Source of the DNA: Candidatus Latescibacterota bacterium
Lineage (GTDB): Bacteria; Latescibacterota; UBA2968; GCA-2709665
DNA length: 14,655 bases
Reading direction: 5' to 3'
Assembly: GCA_012271065.1 (NCBI GenBank)
Contig: JAAXHE010000348.1
Span: 1 to 14,655, forward strand
Of the stretch, positions 5,842 through 14,540 are shown one piece after another. The notes beneath the pieces are model-generated. The model ran no database searches and was not told the origin of the DNA. It saw only the letters and a program-made list of their open reading frames with translations. A program made the translations under genes and the position numbers. The stretch's first letter is position 1. Each line of letters opens with the position of its first letter.

Positions 5842-8214
5842 ATGACACTGCCACCGAAAACCCTCCTGGCCCTCGAATTCGAAAAGATCCTCGACCTGAT
5901 CGCGGAACGCACCGTTTCCGTGCCGGGGCGAGACGAAGTCGAGAGTCTGGCCCCGGCCGACAACTCCGAACGCATTGAAGCCCGGCTCCGTCCAGTGCTC
6001 GAAACCATGGATCTGATCGGGTATGACGATCCCGTACCGATCGGACGCATTCCCGACATCCGCGCCGCGGCGGAAACCGCCTCGGTCCCAGGTACGACGC
6101 TCACCGTCGGCGAACTCGTCCAGATCCAGGAAGTCGTGCGGATGTCACGCCGTTTTCTGGGGTATTTTCACAAGAGGAAAGCGAAATATCCCCGGCTCCA
6201 GGAGCTGATGTCCGGGTTGTCCGAACACCCGGATCTGGAGGCCCACATTCAACGTTCCATCGACCCGTCGACGGAGACCGTCACGGATTCCGCAAGCGTC
6301 GAATTGAAGCGGATCCGCCGAGGCCTGGAACAAACCCGATCCGGCATCCGCAGTTCCATCGAGAACATCCTGAACCGGCTACCGGACACCGTCGTGCAGG
6401 AACGGCTGATCACCATCCGGAACGGACGCTTCGTCATTCCCGTTCGGGAAAACCAGAAACACCGGCTGGAAGGCGTCGTGCACGACCAATCGGCCAGCGG
6501 CGCCACGCTCTTCGTCGAGCCGATGGCCACCCTGGCGCACAACAATCGGCTTCGGCAACTCGAACTGGCCGAACAGCAGGAGATCAAACGCGTCCTTCGG
6601 GAACTCACCCTGAGCGTCGGCCACATCAGCGGATGTCTGCTTGAAAACCTCCGCATTCTCGGTAGATTCGATGCCATATACGCGATTTCCGGTTTCTCAC
6701 GCGAACTGAAATGCAGCGAACCCGTTTTCAACGTGGAAGGGCGCCTGGAACTCCACGACGCACGGCATCCCCTTCTGTTCTGCCGGCTGAACGGCGAAGG
6801 CCGGACCGATTCCATCGTCCCGCTCAGCCTTTCCATGGACAGCGAGGGCATCCGCACGCTCGTCCTGACCGGCCCCAACGCCGGCGGCAAGACAGTCGCC
6901 CTCAAAACCGTCGGCCTGCTCGCGCTGATGGCTCAGGCCGGATTGCCCGTACCGGCAGCGGAACATTCGCAGTTTCCGATCTTCACCGGCGTCTTTGCCG
7001 ACATCGGCGATGCACAGTCGATCGAGAACGACCTCAGCACGTTCTCCTCACACGTGGCGAATCTGGTTGAGGTCACCAACCATGCTGAAGCCCGATCCCT
7101 GGTGTTACTCGACGAAGTCGGCGCCAGCACCGACCCCGATCAGGGCGCGGCCCTGGCGATGGCCCTGTTGAATACGCTTACCCAACGCGGCTGCCGCACG
7201 GTGGCCACGACCCATCACGGCGCGCTCAAGGCGTTCGCGCACCGTACAGAGGGGATGGCCAACGGCTCCATGGCCTTCGACGCGGGTACACTGACGCCCA
7301 CCTTCCAGCTTCGTCTCAACACGCCAGGCAGCAGCTATGCCTTCGAAATCGCGCGCCGCCTCAAGATGCCGTCAGAGATCGTAGACGAAGCCAGGCGTAT
7401 AGCGGGAAGCGATATAGGCCGCCTGGAAGCCCTCATCGCGGACCTCGACGACACGTACCAGCACTATAACGAGGAACTGGATCGTGCACGATCCTTCCGA
7501 AGTGAAATGGAACGTCTTAAGGCCGAATACAGCGGCCGCCTGAAGGAAGTGGAACAACGTGAACGTGAGTTCAAACGAGGCGCCGAGGAAGAAGCCCGGC
7601 GTATTCTGGATGACGCCAACGCCCTCATCGAACGCACCGTCTCCGAACTCAGACAGCGCAGCGCCGACAGAGACTCGATCAAGAGGGCCAGAGCCGAGGT
7701 CGAGCGTGCGCGGCGCGATTTGGCGGCCACTGTGATGAAACCGGCTGCGCCCGCGGCAATGCTCGAACCCGGGTGCCGCGTGCTCGTACGAAGCCTGGGC
7801 AAAGAAGGAATTGTCGCGGACGGGCGGAACGAGGGATCGCGGGTGGCAGTCGAAGTCGGCAAGCTGCGGCTGCAGGCGCGTCGGGAAGACCTCGAACTCG
7901 TGGAATCGGCCGCGGAGACCACCTCGGAAGGGGCCCGCTTCGGGTTGGCCGGACGCGACGCTGTTGCGACCGAGGTCGACTTGAGAGGAATGACCGTGGA
8001 TGACGCGGTGGAAGCCGTCGACAAATACATCGATGAACTCTATCTGGCAGGCATGGAGCACGCGACGGTGATCCACGGAAAGGGCACGGGCGCGCTTCGC
8101 CGGGCGATCGGCGCCCATCTCCAGGGGCACCAATTCATCAAGTCTCAGCGCCTGGGACTGCATGGCGAAGGCGGCGCCGGCGTTACGGTGATCACGCTCG
8201 ACCTGGATACCTGA
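5842..8214 (+). CDS. mutS2: MutS2 ATPase with C-terminal Smr nuclease domain
   Basis: A 790-residue MutS2. It lacks the mismatch-recognition domain of MutS1 and begins with the helical core, followed by the MutS-type ABC ATPase: Walker A TGPNAGGKT at 343-351, and Walker B LVLLDE with D424/E425 next to a GASTDPDQG signature. A long charged coiled coil spans about 515-640. A small KOW/SH3-like segment (about 650-700) precedes the Smr domain (about 711-790), whose VDLRG (712-716) and HGKGTGALR (from H745) motifs are intact. Known MutS2 proteins suppress homologous recombination, and in Bacillus act on collided ribosomes. ATG 5842 has only a weak GGTGA site, but the first residues fit the family start. 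Length and domain order are normal, with no sign of damage. Confidence 0.96.
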   Translation: MTLPPKTLLALEFEKILDLIAERTVSVPGRDEVESLAPADNSERIEARLRPVLETMDLIGYDDPVPIGRIPDIRAAAETASVPGTTLTVGELVQIQEVVRMSRRFLGYFHKRKAKYPRLQELMSGLSEHPDLEAHIQRSIDPSTETVTDSASVELKRIRRGLEQTRSGIRSSIENILNRLPDTVVQERLITIRNGRFVIPVRENQKHRLEGVVHDQSASGATLFVEPMATLAHNNRLRQLELAEQQEIKRVLRELTLSVGHISGCLLENLRILGRFDAIYAISGFSRELKCSEPVFNVEGRLELHDARHPLLFCRLNGEGRTDSIVPLSLSMDSEGIRTLVLTGPNAGGKTVALKTVGLLALMAQAGLPVPAAEHSQFPIFTGVFADIGDAQSIENDLSTFSSHVANLVEVTNHAEARSLVLLDEVGASTDPDQGAALAMALLNTLTQRGCRTVATTHHGALKAFAHRTEGMANGSMAFDAGTLTPTFQLRLNTPGSSYAFEIARRLKMPSEIVDEARRIAGSDIGRLEALIADLDDTYQHYNEELDRARSFRSEMERLKAEYSGRLKEVEQREREFKRGAEEEARRILDDANALIERTVSELRQRSADRDSIKRARAEVERARRDLAATVMKPAAPAAMLEPGCRVLVRSLGKEGIVADGRNEGSRVAVEVGKLRLQARREDLELVESAAETTSEGARFGLAGRDAVATEVDLRGMTVDDAVEAVDKYIDELYLAGMEHATVIHGKGTGALRRAIGAHLQGHQFIKSQRLGLHGEGGAGVTVITLDLDT

Positions 8215-8253
8215 AAGCGCGCATTCGTGCCAATCACCGCCGCACCGCCGCTG

Positions 8254-8281
8254 CAATCGGTTGCAAAACCGGCGCCGATTG
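8254..8281 (+). promoter_or_regulatory. Inverted repeat overlapping the ispG -35 box
   Basis: CAATCGG (8254-8260) and CCGATTG (8275-8281) form perfect seven-base arms around a 14-base spacer, the right arm overlapping the -35 hexamer at 8279-8284. An alternative small hairpin, CGGTT-GCAA-AACCG, occupies 8258-8271. It could be an operator for a dimeric repressor, or the remains of an RNA end signal for mutS2. No known regulator is implied. Confidence 0.3.
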
Positions 8282-8307
8282 ACACCTCCGGGGGTTTCGT
8301 CTATATT
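8279..8307 (+). promoter_or_regulatory. Strong sigma70-like promoter for ispG
   Basis: TTGACA (8279-8284, full consensus) and TATATT (8302-8307, five of six) are separated by exactly 17 bases. Transcription would start near 8314, about 46 bases before ATG 8360. This rules out the TTG at 8261 as the start of ispG on this transcript. Confidence 0.75.
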
Positions 8308-8359
8308 AGAATCGAGAAGGATCCAGGACCGACATTCCACCCTGAACGTGAACCTGCCC

Positions 8360-10300
8360 ATGCTGATTACCGACCTCCAGACCGATCCCGGGAAATACTG
8401 CAACAGTCTCACCGAATACCGCCGTTACCGGACGCGGGAAGTGTCCATTGGCCATATTCCACTCGGCGGGGACAATCCCATTCGCATCCAGTCCATGACG
8501 ACGACGGACACCATGGACACGCTCGCCACGGTAGAACAGTCCATCAGGATCATCGAGGCGGGGGCGGACTACGTGCGCATCACGGCGCCGAGCCGGAACG
8601 AGGCGCGCAATCTCGAGGCCATCAGGGATGAACTCCGGTCACGGGGATACGTGGCCCCGTTGATCGCCGACATTCACTACACGCCCAATGCGGCAGAAAT
8701 CGCCGCCCGGATTGTTGAGAAGGTGAGGGTCAACCCCGGAAACTACGCGGACAAGAAGAAATTTCAGATTGTCGAATACACCGACGCGCAATACGCCGCC
8801 GAGATCGAGCGCATCCGCAAAAAGTTCACGCCGCTGGTCAACATCTGCAAAGAGTACGGCACCGCAATGCGCATCGGCGCCAACCACGGCTCCCTCTCGG
8901 ACCGCATCATGAGCCGGTTCGGCGATACGCCGTTGGGAATGGTCGAATCGGCATTGGAATTCACGCGTATCTGCGCCGACCTGGACTACCACGACATTGT
9001 CCTGTCCATGAAAGCCAGCAATCCACAGGTCATGATCCAGGCCTATCGGCTGCTGGTCAACCGCATGGAATCAGAGGGATTCAACTATCCCCTTCACCTG
9101 GGCGTCACCGAGGCCGGCGACGGCGAAGACGGCCGCATCAAGTCCGCCGTGGGCATCGGCGCGCTCCTTGAAGACGGTCTGGGTGACACCGTTCGCGTCT
9201 CACTGACCGAGGAGCCCGAGGCAGAGATTCCCGTCTGCATCCGTCTGGTCGAACGCTACGCGGCCAGACCCGGGCACCCACCGATTCCCGCGATCGTCCG
9301 ATACCCGATCGATCCATACACCTATACGCGGCGCCGGACCCGGCCCGCGGACCGGGTGGGCGGCGACAACGTGCCGGTTGTGATCCTTACCCCTCACGAA
9401 CCGCAGTCGCCAGCCTGCCTGTCCCCCATCGGCTATCAATACGACGCCGAACTGGACAAATGGAATATCGCGGACATGGCGCCGGACTTCATCTATCTGG
9501 GCAGACGGGACATCGACTTCGGCCTTCCGGGCACGCTCGGCAAAATCCTGGACTACGATGCGTGGCGCGACCGGCGCGAGGCTTCGAACGCCTATCCGCT
9601 GTTCGATCTGGCCACATTTCACGACGCTCCATTTCGGTCCGAACGCCTGAATTTCGTACTCGCCGAGCCGGCTGACCTGGACCCGGACGCGCTTGATATG
9701 CTGCGTGGGGCAGCCAACTGCCTGCTTGTCCTGCGTACGGAAAACGCCCACGCGATGCCGGACCTGCGCCGCGCCATGGCTGAGTTCCTCGAGCGTGACA
9801 TCCGTATTCCCGTCGTTTTCAAACGGGAATACGTTGGTATCGACGACGACGCGCTCATCCTTCACGGCGCTATCGATACCGGCGGCCTGCTCACCGACGG
9901 ACTCGGCGACGGTATATGGCTGGAGTCGCCGGATTCCGAGCCGTGCGACCTCAACCGTCTCGGGTTCGGTATCCTGCAGGCGACCCGCACCCGCATTTCG
10001 AAAACCGAGTATATCTCCTGCCCCTCTTGCGGCCGCACGCTCTTCGACCTGCAGGAAACCACCGCCCTGATACGCGGCCGCACCGACCACCTGAAGGGCG
10101 TCAAGATCGGCATCATGGGATGTATCGTGAACGGTCCGGGTGAAATGGCCGACGCGGACTACGGTTACGTTGGCAGCGGCCCGGGCCGGATTACGCTTTA
10201 CCGCGGCAAGGATATTGTCAAGCGCAACATCCCTACAGCCGTCGCCGTGGACGAACTGATCGATCTGATCAGGGAAGACAACCGGTGGGTGGATGTGTGA
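8360..10300 (+). CDS. ispG: 4-hydroxy-3-methylbut-2-en-1-yl diphosphate synthase, long form
   Basis: A 646-residue IspG (GcpE), the iron-sulfur enzyme of the MEP isoprenoid pathway that converts methylerythritol cyclodiphosphate to HMBPP. The N-terminal TIM-barrel region has IRIQSMTTTDT, DYVRITAP and LIADIHYTP segments. The C-terminal domain carries the [4Fe-4S] ligands C554, C557 (SCPSCGRT) and C588 (GCIVNGPGE) with E595, spaced almost as in the E. coli enzyme. The protein is about 270 residues longer than the E. coli form because an extra domain, about residues 290-550, sits between barrel and cluster domain; this is the three-domain form known from plants, Chlamydia and Bacteroidota. I chose ATG 8360 rather than TTG 8261 because the promoter at 8279-8307 lies between them. 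The ribosome-binding site is poor. It has its own promoter and is followed by dnaG. Confidence 0.96.
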   Translation: MLITDLQTDPGKYCNSLTEYRRYRTREVSIGHIPLGGDNPIRIQSMTTTDTMDTLATVEQSIRIIEAGADYVRITAPSRNEARNLEAIRDELRSRGYVAPLIADIHYTPNAAEIAARIVEKVRVNPGNYADKKKFQIVEYTDAQYAAEIERIRKKFTPLVNICKEYGTAMRIGANHGSLSDRIMSRFGDTPLGMVESALEFTRICADLDYHDIVLSMKASNPQVMIQAYRLLVNRMESEGFNYPLHLGVTEAGDGEDGRIKSAVGIGALLEDGLGDTVRVSLTEEPEAEIPVCIRLVERYAARPGHPPIPAIVRYPIDPYTYTRRRTRPADRVGGDNVPVVILTPHEPQSPACLSPIGYQYDAELDKWNIADMAPDFIYLGRRDIDFGLPGTLGKILDYDAWRDRREASNAYPLFDLATFHDAPFRSERLNFVLAEPADLDPDALDMLRGAANCLLVLRTENAHAMPDLRRAMAEFLERDIRIPVVFKREYVGIDDDALILHGAIDTGGLLTDGLGDGIWLESPDSEPCDLNRLGFGILQATRTRISKTEYISCPSCGRTLFDLQETTALIRGRTDHLKGVKIGIMGCIVNGPGEMADADYGYVGSGPGRITLYRGKDIVKRNIPTAVAVDELIDLIREDNRWVDV

Positions 10301-10341
10301 ACGCGGTATGCCCCCACGCTGACGATCCGCATTCCCTCTCG

Positions 10342-10357
10342 CCTGCGATCGCGCAGG
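10342..10357 (+). other. Perfect hairpin between ispG and dnaG
   Basis: CCTGCG (10342-10347) and CGCAGG (10352-10357) pair perfectly around a four-base loop, about 40 bases after the ispG stop. No T-run follows, so it is not a standard intrinsic terminator. It could stabilise the ispG transcript end or be an operator for dnaG. A TTGACG at 10368-10373 has no good -10 partner. Confidence 0.3.
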
Positions 10358-10419
10358 ATTCAGCGCGTTGACGTTCCTGCAACCTTGTCTTTGTTTTCAA
10401 TCCGACTGGCTGGCCCGTC

Positions 10420-12237
10420 ATGGCCCTCATCCCTGAAGATACCGTCGAACAGGTCCGCAACTCGGTGGACATCGTCGACGTCATATCCGAATTTGTCGCG
10501 CTCAGCAAACGCGGCAAGAGCTTTCTGGGCCTGTGCCCCTTTCACGACGACCGGACGCCTTCCCTGAATGTCTCCCAGGAAAAGCAGATCTACAAGTGTT
10601 TCTCCTGCGGCGCGGGCGGAAATGCATTCAGATTCCTGATGGAACTCGAACGCATCAGCTTCGTCGAATCCGTGCGCAAGCTCGCTGACCAGGCCGGTAT
10701 CGTACTGCCTGAATCCGAATCCGGGAGACCCGCGGAAAAAGACACGAACGACGAGCTGTACAGGACGGTCGAATTCGCGCAGAAATACTTCCGCCATATG
10801 CTGATGCGCCACCCGTCAGGCGCGCGCGCGCGCGATTACCTGAGCGGGCGCGGCGTGTCCGAGTCCATGATGGAAGCCTTTTCGCTGGGTTACGCCACCA
10901 ATGCGTGGGACGGGTTACTCGGCGTGGCCGGCCGACGCGGCTTCAGCGCGCAGATGCTCGCACGGGCGGGCCTGGCTGTATCCCGTGAGAACGGCGGTCA
11001 CTACGACCGCTTTCGCGACCGCGTGATCTTTCCCATACAATCGCACACGGGAAGGACCGTCGCTTTCGGTGCCCGCGCCCTGGATCCGGAACAACAGCCC
11101 AAATACCTGAACTCACCCGAGACTCCCGTCTACAACAAGAGCGCCACGCTCTACGGCCTCTGGAACAACCGGGAGCCCATCCGTACAACCCGGTCGGCGG
11201 TTGTGGTCGAGGGTTACATGGACGTCGTCGCCCTGGCACAGTTCGACGTCCGCAACGTTGTCGCCTCTTCAGGGACCGCGCTCACGACTGACCATGCGCG
11301 CCTGCTCAAGCGGTATGCGGATCTGGCCGTGCTCGTTTTCGACGGCGATGCCGCGGGAACCGCCGCGACCGTACGCGGTATAGGCGCGATGATGGCGTCC
11401 GAACTGGAGATTCGTGTCGTCACGCTGGTCGGCGGCGAGGATCCTGACAGCTTCGTGCGGCAGCGGGGATCGGATGGCTTCAACGAACTGACCGAATCCG
11501 CGGCGCCTTTAATGGATTTTCTCTTCGAATGGGTTCGTTCGCGGGAAGACCTGTCCACGTCGGACGGCAAGACCCGCGCCGTCAGGACCGTTTCGGAGAT
11601 TATCGCGCATGCAGGGGACAGCGCCCGGCGGGGCTTTCTCATCCAGGAAACCGCGCAGAAGCTGGGGATCGAGGAAGCGATTGTCATCGACGCGGTGCAG
11701 CGCGCCGCCCGTTCCCGGCAAACCGGGCGCAACCCGGTCGACGAGGATTCGAATTCGCGAACAGCGTCGTTCGAGCCCGGCCCTCGCATGGAACGGGAAC
11801 TGATCACGCTGATGATGGCTGACGACTCCACGGCCGACAAGGTGCTTGAGCAGGTTGACACCCATCATTTTACCAACAGTGTGTACAGGCGGATCTCAGG
11901 AATGATCGCGGAGGCGCGAAGAAAGGGACGCACCGCTTCTGCCGCGTCTCTGCTGAATCAATGCGAGGACGCCGGCCTGGCCGGTATCGTATCCGCACTG
12001 TCAATGGAAACCGGCATTCTCAATCCGGAAGGGCGGATTCCGTTGCAGGACTATCTCACCAGGATGCAACTCAAGGCCCTCGACGCCCGAATCACGGCCG
12101 TGGAGACGCGGTTGCGCGCGGCGGAAGGCGGGTCAGATCCGATGGCCTTGATGGCCGAACACAAGGATCTCACCCGCCAGCGCAGGGAACTGTTCACCGG
12201 ACGGCACGGTCCGCACGAAACGGTGCGACATGGATAA
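10420..12237 (+). CDS. dnaG: DNA primase DnaG
   Basis: A 605-residue bacterial primase that makes RNA primers at the replication fork. The N-terminal CHC2 zinc-binding domain has C39, H42, C60 and C63 (CPFHDDRTPS and CFSCGAGG). The RNA polymerase core (about 115-370) has the YLSGRGVS and NSPETPVYNKS segments, and the TOPRIM fold carries the metal-binding acidic residues E264 (VEGYMD), D308 and D310 (FDGDAAG), within one residue of their E. coli positions. A polar linker near 425-450 leads to the C-terminal helicase-interacting domain, which binds the replicative helicase DnaB. Length and order are normal. ATG 10420 has no strong ribosome-binding site, but the family start is at this point. 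The dinucleotide run at 10820-10831 lies in the coding region and keeps the frame. Confidence 0.97.
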   Translation: MALIPEDTVEQVRNSVDIVDVISEFVALSKRGKSFLGLCPFHDDRTPSLNVSQEKQIYKCFSCGAGGNAFRFLMELERISFVESVRKLADQAGIVLPESESGRPAEKDTNDELYRTVEFAQKYFRHMLMRHPSGARARDYLSGRGVSESMMEAFSLGYATNAWDGLLGVAGRRGFSAQMLARAGLAVSRENGGHYDRFRDRVIFPIQSHTGRTVAFGARALDPEQQPKYLNSPETPVYNKSATLYGLWNNREPIRTTRSAVVVEGYMDVVALAQFDVRNVVASSGTALTTDHARLLKRYADLAVLVFDGDAAGTAATVRGIGAMMASELEIRVVTLVGGEDPDSFVRQRGSDGFNELTESAAPLMDFLFEWVRSREDLSTSDGKTRAVRTVSEIIAHAGDSARRGFLIQETAQKLGIEEAIVIDAVQRAARSRQTGRNPVDEDSNSRTASFEPGPRMERELITLMMADDSTADKVLEQVDTHHFTNSVYRRISGMIAEARRKGRTASAASLLNQCEDAGLAGIVSALSMETGILNPEGRIPLQDYLTRMQLKALDARITAVETRLRAAEGGSDPMALMAEHKDLTRQRRELFTGRHGPHETVRHG

Positions 12238-12245
12238 GAAAAAGC

Positions 12246-12273
12246 TTGTCCATTCCGCCAGATCACGTAAATT
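12246..12273 (+). promoter_or_regulatory. Candidate promoter for the tRNA gene
   Basis: TTGTCC (12246-12251) and TAAATT (12268-12273), 16 bases apart, each match four of six consensus bases. Transcription would start near 12280, five bases before the tRNA. Read-through from dnaG is equally possible, since no terminator separates them. Confidence 0.3.
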
Positions 12274-12284
12274 TCCCTTTTAAC

Positions 12285-12361
12285 GGGCCCTTAGCTCAGT
12301 TGGTTAGAGCGGCGGACTCATAATCCGTTGGTCGCAGGTTCGAGTCCTGCAGGGCCCACCA
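12285..12361 (+). tRNA. tRNA with CAU anticodon, probably tRNA-Ile2
   Basis: A complete 77-base cloverleaf with encoded CCA. The acceptor GGGCCCT pairs with AGGGCCC, the D stem GCTC with GAGC, the anticodon stem GCGGA with TCCGT (one G-U), and the T stem GCAGG with CCTGC, with a TTCGAGT loop. The loop CTCATAA gives anticodon CAU. It is not the initiator, because position 1 pairs with 72 and the three G-C pairs at the base of the anticodon stem are absent. The acceptor pairs C4-G69 and C5-G68, and overall likeness to E. coli tRNA-Ile2, point to the isoleucine tRNA whose C34 is changed to lysidine by TilS and reads AUA. Elongator tRNA-Met is the alternative. Confidence 0.93.
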
Positions 12362-12369
12362 GAATACAC

Positions 12370-12406
12370 AAGAGGGAGCCGAAGATTCCATCGGCTCCCT
12401 CTTTTT
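12370..12406 (+). terminator. Intrinsic terminator after the tRNA
   Basis: AGAGGGAGCCGA (12371-12382) pairs perfectly with TCGGCTCCCTCT (12391-12402) around an eight-base loop, one more A-T pair extends the base, and a T-run follows to 12406. It ends the tRNA, and possibly dnaG, transcript. Confidence 0.92.
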
Positions 12407-12433
12407 AATCAACAAAAGCCCGCGAGTCCGGGC
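12407..12433 (-). terminator. Probable terminator of the helicase gene
   Basis: On the minus strand GCCCG (12433-12429) pairs with CGGGC (12422-12418) around a six-base loop, followed by TTTTGTT. The stem is only five G-C pairs. It sits 38 bases after the helicase stop and back to back with the tRNA terminator, as expected for convergent transcripts. Confidence 0.6.
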
Positions 12434-12470
12434 GATGCGTTAGCGATTATAGATTTACTCAAAGACGAAT

Positions 12471-14540
12471 TTATACTGCAAGGTCCTCTAGGAATTCAGA
12501 AGCCGGCTTGACACCGGAAACCATCAGGTAATCACGAGCACGGGTACACGCGACATACAACAGGTGTCTCTCCGTGTTGTAGACCTCCTCGAGGTCGGCG
12601 GGATCGGCCGCTGTCTCGATACGCTCCTGCCGCGGAATCACTTCATCGTCGCACGCCATTACCGCAACGGCTCGAAACTCCAGCCCCTTGGCAAGGTGCA
12701 TTGTCGAAATCGACACCCCGCCTGTTGTCGTCTCGCGACATTCATCCATAATCCGGAATGAGAGACCAGATGCGTGTACCGCATTACGCGCTCGGTCCAG
12801 TTCCGCCACCGATCGAACAAATACCCCCATCTCGGCCGCATCGATCCCCTTGTCCCCCAACGCCTTCAGCCAATCTCCTACAGCCCGGACCTCACGCTGC
12901 GCATCATCGAAAAAGCCCGTTTCCGGCGGTTCGCCATTGAATGCCGAAACTATCCCTCTGCGATCCTCCACATTGCCGTCCACGTCGGCCAGCTCGGATG
13001 CCAAAAGTCGGTCCGCCTGCATCCTGATTTGATGGGAGGTTCGATAATTCAACGTGAGTGTCTCGGATCTCCCACGGACATCCACGCCGGCGGCCTTCCA
13101 CGAAAACGGCGCCTGGAAAATCCGTTGCCCGAGATCGCCGACAAAGAATAGGCCATTCGGCCTTTGTCCGCCCATCGCTGCCAAGAGACGAAGTTGAGCG
13201 ACACCAACTTCCTGTGCCTCATCCACGACAACGAAATCATACGGTGGATGACGACGTTTGGTCAGCCCTTCAGCGAGTTTGCCACACATGCCTGACCGTG
13301 TAATTAGTCGGTGTTTCTTCAACTCAACTTTGACACCTTCAAACATAGCCCACAGCCTCGATCGCTGCTCGATGGGCAGACGCGGCTTTCGCCCGAGTCG
13401 TCTAACATCTCGATAGGCCTCCCAGCTATCCAACTGCCAAGCGTCGACGACGTTTTCCCACTCGTCCATCAGGAACGGAATGGAAAAGCGATGTGACTCC
13501 TCTTTTTTGGCGCTGTCAGACAAGAATTCTCGAATCTCCTCCATTGTCGCAATTTTTGCGACACCAAACTGGGCCCTGTACAGCCGCTCGCACACTTGAT
13601 GAATCGCGACGACTTCAAGGCGTTCCATGAGTCGGGGTTCATTGCGAATCAGTCGCGTCACTCTCGAACGGAGAAAGCCCGCCAATGTCTCCGAGAAAGT
13701 AGTGAGCAGTACACGGGCGTTCGGATTATTCCGTGCCAGGTATACAGCCCTGTGAATCGCGACAACGGTTTTGCCCGTACCTGCGGGGCCTGAAACCCTG
13801 ACGGGACCGTTGTAATCGCGCTCCACAAGCTTCCGCTGCGTCGGGTGTAGGAAGACCGCCCATTTCGCCCAGGGAAAGTCCAGCGCAAGCTCAAGTTCGT
13901 TCTCGTTGGAAATCGCGTGGAATCGACGCTTTGCGTCAGGATGTTCGAAGGGATCTCCGGCAGCCACCGGCGCGACAGGCTTCGGCGTTTCCCCGACAGC
14001 GATCTGTAACAGCGCCTCGGCTGCTTCTTCGGGTAGGTTTTCAGAAAGATCCAACAACCTGTCTTCGTCAGCATTACGTACGTCGTCAATCCATTCCGGC
14101 GGAACTCCGTACTGCAAGAGATCTTCTTCCGAAGTCTCGGCGAACAGGAGCGGCTTGACAGGAGCTTCCTGTTCTGCTTCCACATAAACCGGTACGACAA
14201 CTTCCTTGACCGTTTCTTTGACTTCGACCAACTGCGCTGCTCCGGTCCTCGGATGGACTTCCAATTTGCGCTTTTCCGCCCACTTGTACGCGTTGTCGTG
14301 GTGGTCCACGTAGCACATCATCAGACTTTTGGGTGTCCGATGCACAATGATTCGAATATCGCGATTCACGCGAACGGACCAGAAATCCGGTTCCTTTGCT
14401 CGATCAACTCTATGGAATTTCAACCCGGGCTGAGCCGGGTTCATCTGCAAATCAAAGGCCGTGGTTTTCACGGCCTTTTGCTCGTTACCCGTCAGCCTCG
14501 CGAGGCTGTCTGTGAATGTGTCTGCTATGCGGAAGTTCAT
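12471..14540 (-). CDS. RelE/ParE-like domain fused to a UvrD/Rep-like superfamily 1 helicase
   Basis: A 689-residue fusion. Residues 1-94 have a RelE/ParE toxin-like fold pattern: an N-terminal strand and helices, then FWSVRVNRDIRIIVHR (53-68) and CYVDHHDNAYKWAEKRK (76-92). A linker rich in Glu, Val and Pro (about 95-200) leads to the helicase: Walker A SGPAGTGKT (250-258), Walker B VVVDEAQE (D440, E441), LNYRTSHQIR (motif IV region), STMHLAKGLEF (motif V) and LYVACTRAR (motif VI). These are SF1A motifs, so DNA-dependent ATPase and 3'-5' translocation are expected. No nuclease domain is apparent. ATG 14540 fits the start of the toxin fold, but its ribosome-binding site is weak. No antitoxin-like gene is adjacent. 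Role unknown: repair helicase with a regulatory or RNA-binding domain, or a defence protein. Two hand-counted 60-base lines gave 43% and 50% G+C, lower than mutS2 (70%) but like the left operon. Confidence 0.85.
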   Translation of the reverse strand: MNFRIADTFTDSLARLTGNEQKAVKTTAFDLQMNPAQPGLKFHRVDRAKEPDFWSVRVNRDIRIIVHRTPKSLMMCYVDHHDNAYKWAEKRKLEVHPRTGAAQLVEVKETVKEVVVPVYVEAEQEAPVKPLLFAETSEEDLLQYGVPPEWIDDVRNADEDRLLDLSENLPEEAAEALLQIAVGETPKPVAPVAAGDPFEHPDAKRRFHAISNENELELALDFPWAKWAVFLHPTQRKLVERDYNGPVRVSGPAGTGKTVVAIHRAVYLARNNPNARVLLTTFSETLAGFLRSRVTRLIRNEPRLMERLEVVAIHQVCERLYRAQFGVAKIATMEEIREFLSDSAKKEESHRFSIPFLMDEWENVVDAWQLDSWEAYRDVRRLGRKPRLPIEQRSRLWAMFEGVKVELKKHRLITRSGMCGKLAEGLTKRRHPPYDFVVVDEAQEVGVAQLRLLAAMGGQRPNGLFFVGDLGQRIFQAPFSWKAAGVDVRGRSETLTLNYRTSHQIRMQADRLLASELADVDGNVEDRRGIVSAFNGEPPETGFFDDAQREVRAVGDWLKALGDKGIDAAEMGVFVRSVAELDRARNAVHASGLSFRIMDECRETTTGGVSISTMHLAKGLEFRAVAVMACDDEVIPRQERIETAADPADLEEVYNTERHLLYVACTRARDYLMVSGVKPASEFLEDLAV

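Noticed and set aside
8227..8631. Open frame overlapping the start of ispG
   Set aside because: It is an out-of-frame reading of ispG, which carries all expected family motifs.
12471..14540. Low G+C of the helicase gene as proof of recent transfer
   Set aside because: Hand-counted samples of the PorX-like and kinase genes are equally low (about 50%), so composition does not set the helicase apart.
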